Source of the DNA: Bactericera cockerelli
Lineage: Eukaryota > Arthropoda > Insecta > Hemiptera > Triozidae
Assembly (NCBI GenBank): GCA_024516035.1
Contig: CM044963.1
Span: forward strand, 22,292,965-22,356,964
Direction: 5' to 3'
Length of the DNA stretch: 64,000 nucleotides
Positions 20,217 through 29,964 of this stretch are shown here, piece by piece (position 1 is the first letter of the stretch; each line of letters opens with the position of its first letter). The notes below the pieces were generated by a model. It saw nothing but the letters and a program-made list of their open reading frames with translations. It ran no database searches and was not told the origin of the DNA. The translations under genes were made by a program, and so were the position numbers.

Positions 20217-21156
20217 TTGGGTGGAAGAGCTATGGTTGAGTGGAAGAGCTCAATGGTTGGGTGGAAGAGCTCAATGGTTGGGTGGAAGAGCTCAATGGTT
20301 GGGTGGAAGAGCTCAATGGTTGGGTGGAAGAGCTCAATGGTTGGGTGGAAGAGCTCAATGGTTGGGTGGAAGAGCTCAATGGTTGGGTGGAAGAGCTCAA
20401 TGGTTGGGTGGAAGAGCTCAATGGTTGGGTGGAAGAGCTCAATGGTTGCGTGGAAGAGCTCAATGGTTGGGTGGAAGAGCTCAATGGTTGGGTGGAAGAG
20501 CTCAATGGTTGGGTGGAAGAGCTCAATGGTTGCGTGGAAGAGCTCAATGGTTGAGTGGAAGAGCTCAATGGTTGGGTGGAAGAGCTCAATGGTTGGGTGG
20601 AAGAGCTCAATGGTTGGGTGGAAGAGCTCAATGGTTGGGTGGAAGAGCTCAATGGTGTGGTGGAAGAGCTCAATGGTTGAGTGGAAGAGCTGAATGGTTG
20701 AGTGGAAGAGCTGAATGGTTGGGTGTGGAAGAGCTCAATGGTTGGGTGGAAGAGCTCAATGGTTGCGTGGAAGAGCTCAATGGTTGGGTGGAAGAGCTCA
20801 ATGGTTGGGTGGAAGAGCTCAATGGTTGGGTGGAAGAGCTCAATGGTTGGGTGGAAGAGCTCAATGGTGTGGTGGAAGAGCTCAATGGTTGGGTGGAAGA
20901 GCTCAATGGTTGGGTGGAAGAGCTCAATGGTTGGGTGGAAGAGCTCAATGGTTGGGTGGAAGAGCTCAATGGTTGGGTGGAAGAGCTCAATGGTGTGGTG
21001 GAAGAGCTCAATGGTTGCGTGGAAGAGCTCAATGGTTGGGTGGAAGAGCTCAATGGTGTGGTGGAAGAGCTCAATGGTTGGGTGGAAGAGCTCAATGGTT
21101 GGGTGGAAGAGCTCAATGGTTGGGTGGAAGAGCTCAATGGTTGGGTGGAAGAGCTC
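20217..21156. repeat. 22-bp minisatellite, about 42 copies
   Basis: Unit GGTTGGGTGGAAGAGCTCAATG with a few variants (GTTGCG, GTGTGG, GTTGAG). It starts exactly at the end of an inverted LINE tail (20100-20216) whose GGGTTGGGTGGAAGA motif, present in opposite orientation, resembles the unit. A related sequence occurs at 19250-19300 and 57315-57345. Open frames across it are artefacts. Confidence 0.93.
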
Positions 21157-21576
21157 TCTCCAGTGCGAATTCTACCACTAAAAAAGTAAGTCTATAAAAA
21201 AAAAACTCAAATCTGAGCCTGTCTGACTATCTATCTACCTATGAAAAGTACATGAGTACCTAATAGGAGGTCGATGATGATTAAAAATAAGTTTATAATG
21301 AAAAAAAAAAATTTAAGTCAAACCTGGATATTTATAAGAGAACTCAATGGACCAAAAATATTTTCTCGTATATCCAAGACCAGTTGTCTCCTTCTGTTTG
21401 GCAAAGTGGGAGAAGAAGACAACAAGGTGGTTTAGGTGGTTTTGAGTTCTCAAATATTGGACGTACAAAAAAAATGCATTGGGTGATATTTGAACCAACA
21501 ACTTCCCACACTACTTGGATCACCAGACTAACGCCTTAAACCACTCGACCACCAGAGAGCATGGAAAGGTACTTAC

Positions 21577-21667
21577 GAGGAGGCTGCACTGATGTTAGAC
21601 GCCGGCGTGTCTGGAGAGGATTTGACGGGTGTCGGGGGCTTGGCTTTCTGGGCCGCCTGCACCATAG
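21577..21667 (-). CDS. Tudor gene exon: start of linker
   Basis: Short internal exon of 91 nt, acceptor TTCGCAG, donor GTAAGTACC. It encodes AMVQAAQKAKPPTPVKSS then PDTPASNISAASS: a low-complexity, Pro/Ser/Ala-rich disordered segment that leaves Tudor 3 and enters the linker. Phase 2 in and 2 out; the outgoing phase fits the next exon exactly. It has no recognisable domain, so support rests on splice sites, phase and position. Confidence 0.75.
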
Positions 21668-23565
21668 CTGCGAAGAAACACAGAAAATAAACATATGTAA
21701 CAACAACACTCATCTTAAGAGCCAAATAAAAATGGCTTAGGATGGGACCTGTGTACAAACAAACAAAAGAGAAATGAAAAATAAAACAAATTATTTATTA
21801 TTATTTTAAAAAAAAGATACACATAATTTATTTTTATAATAATAACAAGTACTTTAAGTATTGACAGCACAATAAAATTGAGACCGTAGACTCGTAGAGG
21901 CTAGTTATTCTAGGGAAACTATAGACATAGAAGAAAAAAAATAGTTATAATTTTTAATCTTAAAAGTAACTTCACTTAAGTAAAAATATATTTGTGTACT
22001 CACCCTCTAGTGTACTCACCCTCTAGGGTACTCATCCTCTAGTGAACTCATCCTCTAGTGTACTCATCCTCTAATGTACTCATCCTCTAGTGTACTCATC
22101 TTCTAGTGTACTCATCCTCTGGTGTACTCATCCTCTAGTGTACTCACCCTCTAGTGTACTCATCCTCTAGTGTACTCATCCTCTAGTGTACTCACCCTCT
22201 AGTGTACTCATCCTCTAGTGTACTCACCCTCTAGTGTACTCATCCTCTAGTGTACTCATCCTCTAGTGTACTCACCCTCTAGTGTACTCATCCTCTAGTG
22301 TACTCACCCTCTAGTGTACTCATCCTCTAGTGTACTCACCCTCTACTGTACTCATCCTCTAGTGTACACACCCTCTAGTGTACTCATCCTCTAGTGTACT
22401 CACCCTCTAGTGTACTCACCCTCTAGTGTACTCATCCTCTAGTGCACTCATCCTCTAGTGTACTCACCCTCTAGTGTACTCATCCTCTAGTGTACTCATC
22501 CTCTAGTGTACTCATCCTTAAGTTACTCATCCTCTAGTGTACTCATCCTCTAGTGTACTCATCCTCTAGTGTACTCATCCTCTAGTGTACTCACCCTCTA
22601 GTGTACTCATCCTCTAGTGTACTCATCCTCTAGTGTACTCACCCTCTACTGTACTCATCCTCTAGTGTACACACCCTCTAGTGTACTCATCCTCTAGTGT
22701 ACTCACCCTCTAGTGTACTCACCCTCTAGTGTACTCATCCTCTACTGTACTCATCCTCTAGTGTACTCACCCTCTAGTGTACTCACCCTCTACTGTACTC
22801 ACCCTCTAGTGTACTCACCCTCTAGTGTACTCATCCTCTAGTGTACTCACCCTCTAGTGTACTCACCCTCTAGTGTACTCACCCTTTAGTGTACTCATCC
22901 TCTAGTGTACTCATCCTCTAGTGTACTCATCCTCTAGTGTACTCACCCTCTAGTGTACTCACACTCTAGTGTACTCATCCTCTAGTGTACTCACCCTCTA
23001 GTGTACTCACCCTCTAGTGTACTCATCCTCTAGTGTACTCACCCTCTAGTGTACTCATCCTCTAGTGTACTCACCCTCTAGTGTACTCATCCTCTAGTGT
23101 ACTCATCCTCTAGTGTACTCATCCTCTAGTGTACTCACCCTCTAGTGTACTCATCCTCTAGTGTACTCATCCTCTAGTGTACTCACCCTCTAGTGTACTC
23201 ATCCTCTAGTGTACTCATCCTCTAGTGTACTCATCCTCTAGTGTACTCACCCTCTAGTGTACTCATCCTCTAGTGTACTCACCCTCTAGTGTACTCATCC
23301 TCTAGTGTACTCACCCTCTAGTGTACTCATCCTCTAGTGTACTCATCCCCTAGTGTACTCATCCTCTAGTGTACTCATCCTCTAGTGTACTCATCCTCTA
23401 GTGTACTCATCCTCTAGTGTACTCATCCTCTAGTGTACTCATCCTCTAGTGTACTCACCCTCTAGTGTACTCATCCTCTAGTGTACTCACCCTCTAGTGT
23501 ACTCATCCTCTAGTGTACTCATCCCCTAGTGTACTCATCCTCTAGTGTACTCATCCTCTAGTGTA

Positions 23566-23675
23566 CTATAAATAAAGAGGTGCTATATTAAACTGTTAGC
23601 GTAATGGGACTTCCTGTCTCGAGCCGACAGTCTAAATAAAGCACTACTATACTATACTATACTATACTATACTAT
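23566..23675 (+). mobile_element. Short retroelement 3' end with ACTAT tail inside the array
   Basis: About 110 bp unrelated to the array (ATAAATAAAGAGGTGCTATA...GTCTAAATAAAGCACTACTA) ending in seven copies of ACTAT. The simple-repeat tail and AATAAAG motifs resemble 3' ends of non-LTR elements. A similar AATAAAGCACTACT occurs at 32380 and 32490. Confidence 0.6.
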
Positions 23676-24148
23676 CCTCTAGTGTACTCATCCTCTAGTG
23701 TACTCATCCTCTAGTGTACTCATCCTCTAGTGTACTCATCCTCTAGTGTACTCATCCTCTAGTGTACTCACCCTCTAGTGTACTCACCCTCTAGTGTACT
23801 CACCCTCTAGTGTACTCATCCTCTAGTGTACTCACCCTCTAGTGTACTCATCCTCTAGTGTACTCATCCTCTAGTGTACTCATCCCCTAGTGTACTCATC
23901 CTCTAGTGTACTCATCCTCTAGTGTACTCATCCTCTAGTGTACTCATCCTCTAGTGTACTCATCCTCTAGTGTACTCACCCTCTAGTGTACTCACCCTCT
24001 AGTGTACTCACCCTCTAGTGTACTCACCCTCTAGTGTACTCATCCTCTAGTGTACTCATCCTCTAGTGTACTCATCCTCTAGTGTACTCACCCTCTAGTG
24101 TACTCACCCTCTAGTGTACTCACCCTCTAGTGTACTCACCCTCTAGTG

Positions 24149-24587
24149 CAGCGGTCGGCAACCTTTTGAACTACGCGGACCCCTAGCTTATCTCGATTTT
24201 TTTTTAAGGGACCCCCACATTACAAAAGCGTGGAGGGGGGGATGATATGAAATAAAAGTAGGTAGATATGTAAATGGTTATTAAGATTCTTAATAGATTT
24301 GATTATTTATGGAAACAAGAAAACGAAAAGAAAATTAATCACTTACCTACCACCTACCTAACGCACAAATCAAGGAGAACTAAACTTAATAAACATTCAC
24401 TATGAATTGGGATTATTGGGATTCCCGAGACTCGGGAGAAACAAGAGAAAACTCAGGTTTGGACTTGCATGCGGATGCAATTTATGATTCGAGTTCATGA
24501 GCTATTTTTCTTCTTCTTTTTTTAAATTCTGAAATGGCTTCGCGGACCCCCAATTTAGCTCTCGCGGACCCCAGGTTACCGACCGCT
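24149..24587. mobile_element. hAT-like MITE inserted inside the 16-bp array
   Basis: About 440-bp relative of the element at 7721, in inverted orientation: left end CAGCGGTCGGCAACCTTTTG, right end ...GGTTACCGACCGCT. It lies between array units; both flanks read CTCTAGTG (24141-24148, 24592-24599), compatible with an 8-bp duplication although the array makes this non-unique. Its insertion postdates array growth at this point. Confidence 0.83.
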
Positions 24588-25118
24588 TTTACTCTAGTGT
24601 ACTCACCCTCTAGTGTACTCACCCTCTAGTGTACTCATCCTCTAGTGTACTCACCCTCTAGTGTTACTCCACCCTCTAGTGTACTCACCCTCTAGTGTAC
24701 TCACCCTCTAGTGTACTCACCCTCTCTAGTGTACTCATCCTCTAGTGTACTCACCTCTAGTGTACTCACCCTCTAGTGTACTCATCCTCTAGTGTACTCA
24801 TCCTCTAGTGTACTCACCTCTAGTGTACTCATCCTCTAGTGTACTCACCCTCTAGTGTACTCATCCTCTAGTGTACTCACCCTCTAGTGTACTCATCCTC
24901 TAGTGTACTCACCCTCTAGTGTACTCATCCTCTAGTGTACTCACCTCTAGTGTGCTCACCTCTAGTGTACTCATCCTCTAGTGTACTCATCCTCTAGTGT
25001 ACTCACCTCTAGTGTCTCACCCTCTAGTGTATCATCCTCTAGTGTACTCATCTTCTGTGTACTCATCTCTAGTGTACTCATCCTCTAGTGTACTCATCCT
25101 CTAGTGTATATCTGCCAC

Positions 25119-25367
25119 CTCTAGTGTGTGTCGCACACTGTTCTTGGTCTCCATGTCCCAGAGCTCCACCAGCAGCACAGAGCCCACCAGGTGCATCTTG
25201 ATGCTCATCAGGAAGGTGTACTCGGCGGCGCCGATCAGCGCCTGGAACTGCGCCTCCTCCGCGTCTGTCTGGCGCCGGCTCGAGTGTCCGGCCAGGGCGC
25301 ACTCCACGGCCTGCGTGCGCACCTTCATGAGGGCGCGCGGGATGGGGCGCACGTCTGAGACGTTCAC
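25119..25367 (-). CDS. Tudor gene exon: C-terminal half of Tudor domain 3, damaged donor
   Basis: Internal exon, acceptor after a C-rich tract (CCCCAG). It encodes VNVSDVRPIPRALMKV, a QAVECALAGHSS turn typical of Tudor extended domains, a helix (DAEEAQFQALIGAAEY) and strands ending LWDMETKNSVRHTLE. The next exon (21577-21667) needs this one to end with one extra G (GAG G|). The 16-bp array directly downstream carries exactly that junction, CACTAGAGG|GTGAGTA, but in the assembled sequence the authentic junction reads GAGGTGGCAG, giving only a phase-0 GT. Either the donor decayed or the array edge is misassembled. The lower boundary is therefore provisional. Confidence 0.82.
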
Positions 25368-25385
25368 CTGGGGGGGAGGTGGTGG

Positions 25386-25955
25386 TAACGTTAAACAGGG
25401 AGAAGACCAGTGTCTCACTAGAGGACTATAAACAGGGAGAAGACCAGTGTCTCACTAGAGGACTATAAACAGGGAGAAGACCAGTGTCTCACTAGAGGAC
25501 TATAAACAGGGAGAAGACCAGTGTCTCACTAGAGGACTATAAACAGGGAGAAGACCAGTGTCTCACTAGAGGACTATAAACAGGGAGAAGACCAGTGTCT
25601 CACTAGAGGACTATAAACAGGGAGAAGACCAGTGTCTCACTAGAGGACTATAAACAGGGAGAAGACCAGTGACTCACTAGAGGACTATAAACAGGGAGAA
25701 GACCAGTGTCTCACTAGAGGACTATAAACAGGGAGAAGACCAGTGTCTCACTAGAGGACTATAAACAGGGAGAAGACCAGTGTCTCACTAGAGGACTATA
25801 AACAGGGAGAAGACCAGTGTCTCACTAGAGGACTATAAACAGGGAGAAGACCAGTGTCTCACTAGAGGACTATAAACAGGGAGAAGACCAGTGTCTCACT
25901 AGAGGACTATAAACAGGGAGAAGACCAGTGTCTCGCTAGCGGACTATAAACAGAG
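25386..25955. repeat. 37-bp minisatellite, about 15 copies
   Basis: Unit GGACTATAAACAGGGAGAAG plus ACCAGTGTCTCACTAGA, nearly identical throughout. The array lies just upstream (acceptor side) of the exon starting at 25367 and runs into a dispersed repeat at 25940-26150. Related GGACTATAAACAGGGAG text is found at 2230, 4490, 12850 and 29265. Confidence 0.93.
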
Positions 25956-26152
25956 TACAGACTAGCCAACCCTTACAAGCCAGGCTAGCTTGTAGTTTCC
26001 TGAGGGTTCAATGGCTTTAAAGAAAGAGTCGAAGTCTTCACGATGGTTGATTGCACATAGAAATATGTGATTCGGGAAGAGCCAACTTTGAAATAAAATT
26101 GACTGGAGACCATCATTCCCCCCTCCAGCTGGCTACAACAACAACAACATAA
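25940..26152 (+). mobile_element. Dispersed repeat with CAA tail, second copy
   Basis: GACTAGCCAACCCTTACAAG through GGCTACAACAACAACAACAT. It continues without break from the 37-bp array, whose unit equals the start of this repeat, so the array expanded from its 5' end. Confidence 0.78.
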
Positions 26153-26385
26153 AAAACCCCCCACAGTCTTTTTGGAAGGATTTCAAATTTAGTTGGTAAT
26201 TTTTCTTGGAGAAATCATTTCACAATGGAAATCCGATTTTCCAATCATATCGTAACCTTGTTATGTAATAAATTTGTTAGACCCATTGTTATAATAAACA
26301 AGTCACAAGTCGAAGAGGCATTTCTTTTTTCTTACTTACAATGAACGGTACTGTTCCAGGAATCACGACAAAATGTTTATAAAAA

Positions 26386-26464
26386 TCCTCCCCCGCTGGG
26401 AATCGAAGCCAGGTCACCATGTGTGCAATGCCTAGCGCGCTAACTCACTCTGCCATAGTGACTA
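26386..26464 (-). mobile_element. SINE family A head fragment fused to a LINE
   Basis: Only the tRNA-like head remains (CTGGGAATCGAAGCCAGGTC, GCGCGCTAACTCACTCTGCC). It abuts the LINE fragment starting at about 26465 and supplies a spurious start codon to its open frame. Confidence 0.82.
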
Positions 26465-27958
26465 CTACGCAAAAACGCTTGCATACGAAAAGTTTTCTTA
26501 TTGTGAAACCGCATTTGAAAGATGAGGCCGAAGCTTGTTTTCAGGACCTAAATTGCCAAATTGTCTTTTCTCACAAGTTCCTTGGAGGCTTCATTGGATC
26601 CAAAAATGCAAAACAGGATTTTGTCCGAGAAAATGTTGAGAAATGGGTCTCTAATGTGAAGTGTCTTAGCACTGCTGCTGTTAAAGATCCTCAGTCTGCC
26701 TTCTGTGTTCTGATAAAATCCTTACAGTTTGAATGGTCATACATTCAAAGAATCGTTGAAAACTGTGATGATGAATATGTTCCACTCCGAGATGTGATTA
26801 GATCCAACTTCATTCCAGCAATGTTTGGGCGTGAAATTTCTCAAATAGAGCATGAGCTATTTACCTTACCAACCAGATTCGGTGGACTTGGTATTAACAA
26901 TCCTGTGGATACCGCTGAAAATGCTTACCACACGTCAAAATCAACAACAATGAAATTAGTTGAAAGTATTCAAAATGGAACAGATCTCAATTTACAAGAA
27001 CATCATGACCACACTAAATTAAAACTATTGGAAGAAAAAAATAAACGGGAAGATAAATTCAAAAATAAGAGTGATGACATAATCAAGGCACTACCTGAAA
27101 AACAAAGGAGAAACATAACTAGAATTGTTGAAAATAAATGTTCTCAATGGTTAAATGTCATCCCTATTGCACAAGATCATTTTGATCTCTCGCCGACACA
27201 GTTCCGAGACGCACTAGCAATGAGATATGGACATGAAGTGAATGGTTTACCCAGTAGTTGTGATGGATGTGGTCAACCAATGAATCTTACTCATGCATTG
27301 AACTGCAAGAAGGGAGGGTTGGTCAAGCATGGACATGACTACATGCGAGATGAATGTGCTAATGTGCTATGTTGGCTGACATGGCATGGAATGGTGTTAT
27401 GATCGAACCAATAGTCAGAGACAGTGACATCCATCAAACAGCATTGATTGCAGACATCAAGGTTAATGACGTTTGGGAATCTGGGAAGCCTGCGTTTTTT
27501 GACAACCGCATTATTAATGCAGACGCAGCTTCTTATGCTTCCCAAAGCTGGACAAGTCTATCAAATAATGCAGCTGTCGAGAAACATAAAAAATATGATA
27601 GAGCAATTGAAGACATCAGAGGCTCATTTTCCCCCTTGATAATATCTGTGGATGGTGCCCTTCACTACGAATTCGATAGTTTCTTGAAAAAGATGGCAAT
27701 CACATTATATAACAAGTGGACAAAACCATACAGTAGAATTGTTAGTTGGGTTAAAACCAAGATACAAGTTGTATTGATTCGTGCTGTTTCTCTGAGATTG
27801 AGAGGGACAAGATACAAGTTGAGGAAGTATGAAGTTGAAGATGGATGTGGTGTGTTCCAAATTTAGACAAAGTTGGCATTGAAGATGGAATTGAATGTTC
27901 TTATTTTTAATAAATTATAATTTCCTTGTTTGAAAGCAAAAAAAAAAAAAAAAAAAAT
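26465..27958 (+). mobile_element. LINE 3' fragment with zinc knuckle and restriction-like endonuclease (frameshifted, poly-A tailed)
   Basis: 5'-truncated non-LTR retrotransposon. The first frame (to 27402) carries a reverse-transcriptase thumb-like region ([36 protein letters not shown]), a zinc knuckle [16 protein letters not shown] (C-x2-C-x7-H-x3-C) and [16 protein letters not shown]. The reading then shifts (27360-27375) into a second frame to 27866 with IADIKVNDVWESGKPAFFD, resembling the PD-(D/E)xK restriction-like endonuclease of R2/NeSL-type LINEs, and a basic end. AATAAA near 27908 and about 20 A residues at 27939-27958 mark the 3' end. The first 15 or so residues of the open frame come from a SINE fragment (26386-26464), not from the LINE. 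One frameshift makes it inactive. Clade assignment is inferred. Confidence 0.78.
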
Positions 27959-27961
27959 TGG

Positions 27962-29250
27962 GACATTTTCATCTTTACTATTCAAGGTCTAAAACTTAAC
28001 TGACCAAATTTCGTATTGTGCGCATGACACATAATTTTTCTCTTCTCTCTTTTTATAATTTAATATTTCGTTACATAATTTCGTTACATAATTTCGTCAC
28101 ATAATTTTGGTTATGTGCCAGAGCAAAGACATGAAAATGTCAAAAAGAAAAATTATACTTTCTATAGAACTATACTTTATTGGTACAGAATATAGACTAG
28201 TATAAAGTAAAACAGTTCAAAATATAAAGTAAGTTCAAATAGTAGTGACCGTGGCAGAGTGAGTTAGCGCGCTAGGCATTGCACGCATGGTGACCTGGGT
28301 TCGAACACCAGCGGGGCAGGAATTTATTTTTCTGCTCTGTACTTGGATGTTCGGGGTCCACTCATACCTCGTAAGGAAAAAATGAGTAGTTACTTGTATG
28401 AGTAACGACCAGTGGCGGCATTACCAGAGTAAAAAGAAATTGATGTAATAGAATAATTCGAAAAGTAAAGGAGGCTCTTAGTAATGCTGCGCTACCGACA
28501 AAAATTGTGAAGAGGCCTTGTGCTTCACCACAAATAAAATAATACAATGTAATAAATTTGTTAGATCCATTGTTATAGAAAAGGAAAAATTATACTTTCT
28601 ATAGATCTATACTTTATTGGTATAGAATATAGACTAGTATAAAGTAAAACTTTTAAGGCTCCCCTCATTAAGGCAATGACACTGTGTAATTATCTTTATA
28701 TTGACATCAGTGAATTCTCACTGCCAAAAGAAATGTTTAAGACGAAATGCTTAGACTACCTACAACAAGAAAATTGGAGATATTTTGTCACTCATTTGGT
28801 AGAATATATGCATTAGATACCCTTTATATTCTGATAACTTGTAAAACTATTTATAAGTATTTTATATTTATAAGCGAACATTAGTATTGTTATATTCAAT
28901 TGTAAATTTTGTAAACAATGTTAAAATGGCAGAGAATTCCTAAAGCACCTATAACACAAATAACACCATAAACTGTCCAGGATTAATGGACAAAATCTGT
29001 ATTAGAGTCCCAAATAATCTATCTCTCAGAGACAGACCCAACACTGTCTACAACTACATTCATATAAAAAATAATTTCACAACAATATACCTCGACTCTC
29101 CATTGATTTTCTCCCTCATAACATACAACGCAAATTCCTCTACTTTAGACCTTAGTAATAATATTACCCCATTTAAAGAAATGTGTAAAGAGGCTTTATC
29201 TTTTCCCCTGTAATATTTTTTTTAATTTTAAAATCCTGTTACCAGTTTAG
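27962..29250. other. Intron sequence with duplicated blocks
   Basis: After the LINE poly-A, GACATTTTCATCTTTAC at 27963 is inverted at 28130-28140 (CATGAAAATGTC). Then come three TTTCGTTACATAA repeats, the duplicated blocks around the SINE at 28242, and AT-rich sequence with a weak 75-residue frame (28986-29213) that I cannot assign. Confidence 0.5.
28242..28545 (+). mobile_element. SINE family A copy flanked by duplicated host sequence
   Basis: Plus strand, full length. The text AAATTATACTTTCTATAGA... GTATAAAGTAAAAC lies on both sides (28150-28217 and 28585-28652), and GTAATAAATTTGTTAGA(C/T)CC is shared with 26263-26290, so the region was duplicated around the insertion. Confidence 0.85.
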
Positions 29251-29251
29251 T

Positions 29252-29406
29252 CTGGCTGGGGGACTATAAACAGGGAGTAGACCAGCATTGGCTTGGTTCT
29301 GGGGGCCCTTGTCAATTATTAGCCTCCTTGTAAAGACAGTGGTAGAAGTGCTGAGTCATTCCTCCACTGTCTGGCTACCATCGTTCACGATGACGCCACC
29401 CTATGA
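29252..29406 (+). repeat. Dispersed 155-bp repeat copy
   Basis: CTGGCTGGGGGACTATAAAC to ACGATGACGCCACCCTATGA, about 75 bp from the donor end of the Tudor-gene exon at 29482. Confidence 0.82.
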
Positions 29407-29481
29407 TGTTACCAGTTTACGTAATTGCATATAACATGCGTGTAAACAGAGATTAAAAAAAAAAAAAAGCGAGTCACTCAC

Positions 29482-29791
29482 CGCGCTCTCGTTGCCAAAG
29501 TCCACATATCGCACGGTGACCACCCCCGGCCGGGTCGGCTCGTAGTCCGTGATGATGGCGCGGTACCATCGCCCGTCCTCGGCGAACTTCGCGCAGCACG
29601 GCAGGTTGCCCGACACGAGCTCGGTCTCGGTGAAGGGGGGCGGGGCGTGGGGAGGGGGCGGGGCCTCGCGGGCGCAATGGGCGTCCACCTGGTCCATGAG
29701 AGCGTCTAGCGCCGCCTGGTTCGCGGTGAGCTGGACGAAGAAGCGGGAGGCGCTCAGCGCGTGCGAGATGACCACCTCCACGGACTGACCC
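29482..29791 (-). CDS. Tudor gene exon: core of Tudor domain 3
   Basis: Internal exon of 310 nt, acceptor CCTCAG, donor GTGAGTGACT. It encodes SVEVVISHALSASRFFVQL, a helix ALDALMDQVDAHCARE, a Pro-rich insert (APPPPHAPPP), then LPCCAKFAEDGRWYRAIITD and VVTVRYVDFGNESA. This is a textbook Tudor domain: the S/R-F-x-VQL entry strand, the WYRA strand and the VDFGN loop with Asn retained. High GC at third positions. Phase 1 in, 0 out. Confidence 0.92.
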
Positions 29792-29964
29792 CTGAGGAGG
29801 CGGCAAGACAGCATTAACAGCATTGAAAGAATACGATTTTAAGCGTGTTATTGCGCTATCTACTTTAGGGCAATTAGGATTTATAATATTTATTTTGATG
29901 GCAGAGATTGCCTCAGGCAATAATCACGCCCTTTGTCAATATTATTATTGTCAATAAAGAGTTA

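Larger units (their letters stand above)
21997..25118. repeat. 16-bp minisatellite, about 160 copies, made of a splice donor
   Basis: Plus-strand unit TACTCACCCTCTAGTG; on the gene's strand it reads CACTAGAGG|GTGAGTA, that is the last nine bases of the preceding exon (25119-25367) and its consensus donor. About half the units have GTGAGT; the others carry ATGAGT, which destroys the GT. Two insertions split the array: 23566-23675 and the hAT-like MITE 24149-24587. Units near both ends (24720-25110) contain indels; the core is very uniform. Located in the intron between exons at 25119 and 21667. Confidence 0.95.

Noticed and set aside
20221..21189. Open frame of 322 residues made of GRAQWLG and VEELNGW repeats
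   Set aside because: Three frames on both strands are open across a 22-bp tandem repeat. No start context or domain.
21997..25118. CRISPR-like regular array
   Set aside because: Units are contiguous with no unique spacers, host is an animal, and the unit matches a splice donor. Minisatellite.
26419..26464. Start codon of the LINE open frame
   Set aside because: The Met and first 15 or so residues derive from an antisense SINE head, so it is not a natural start.
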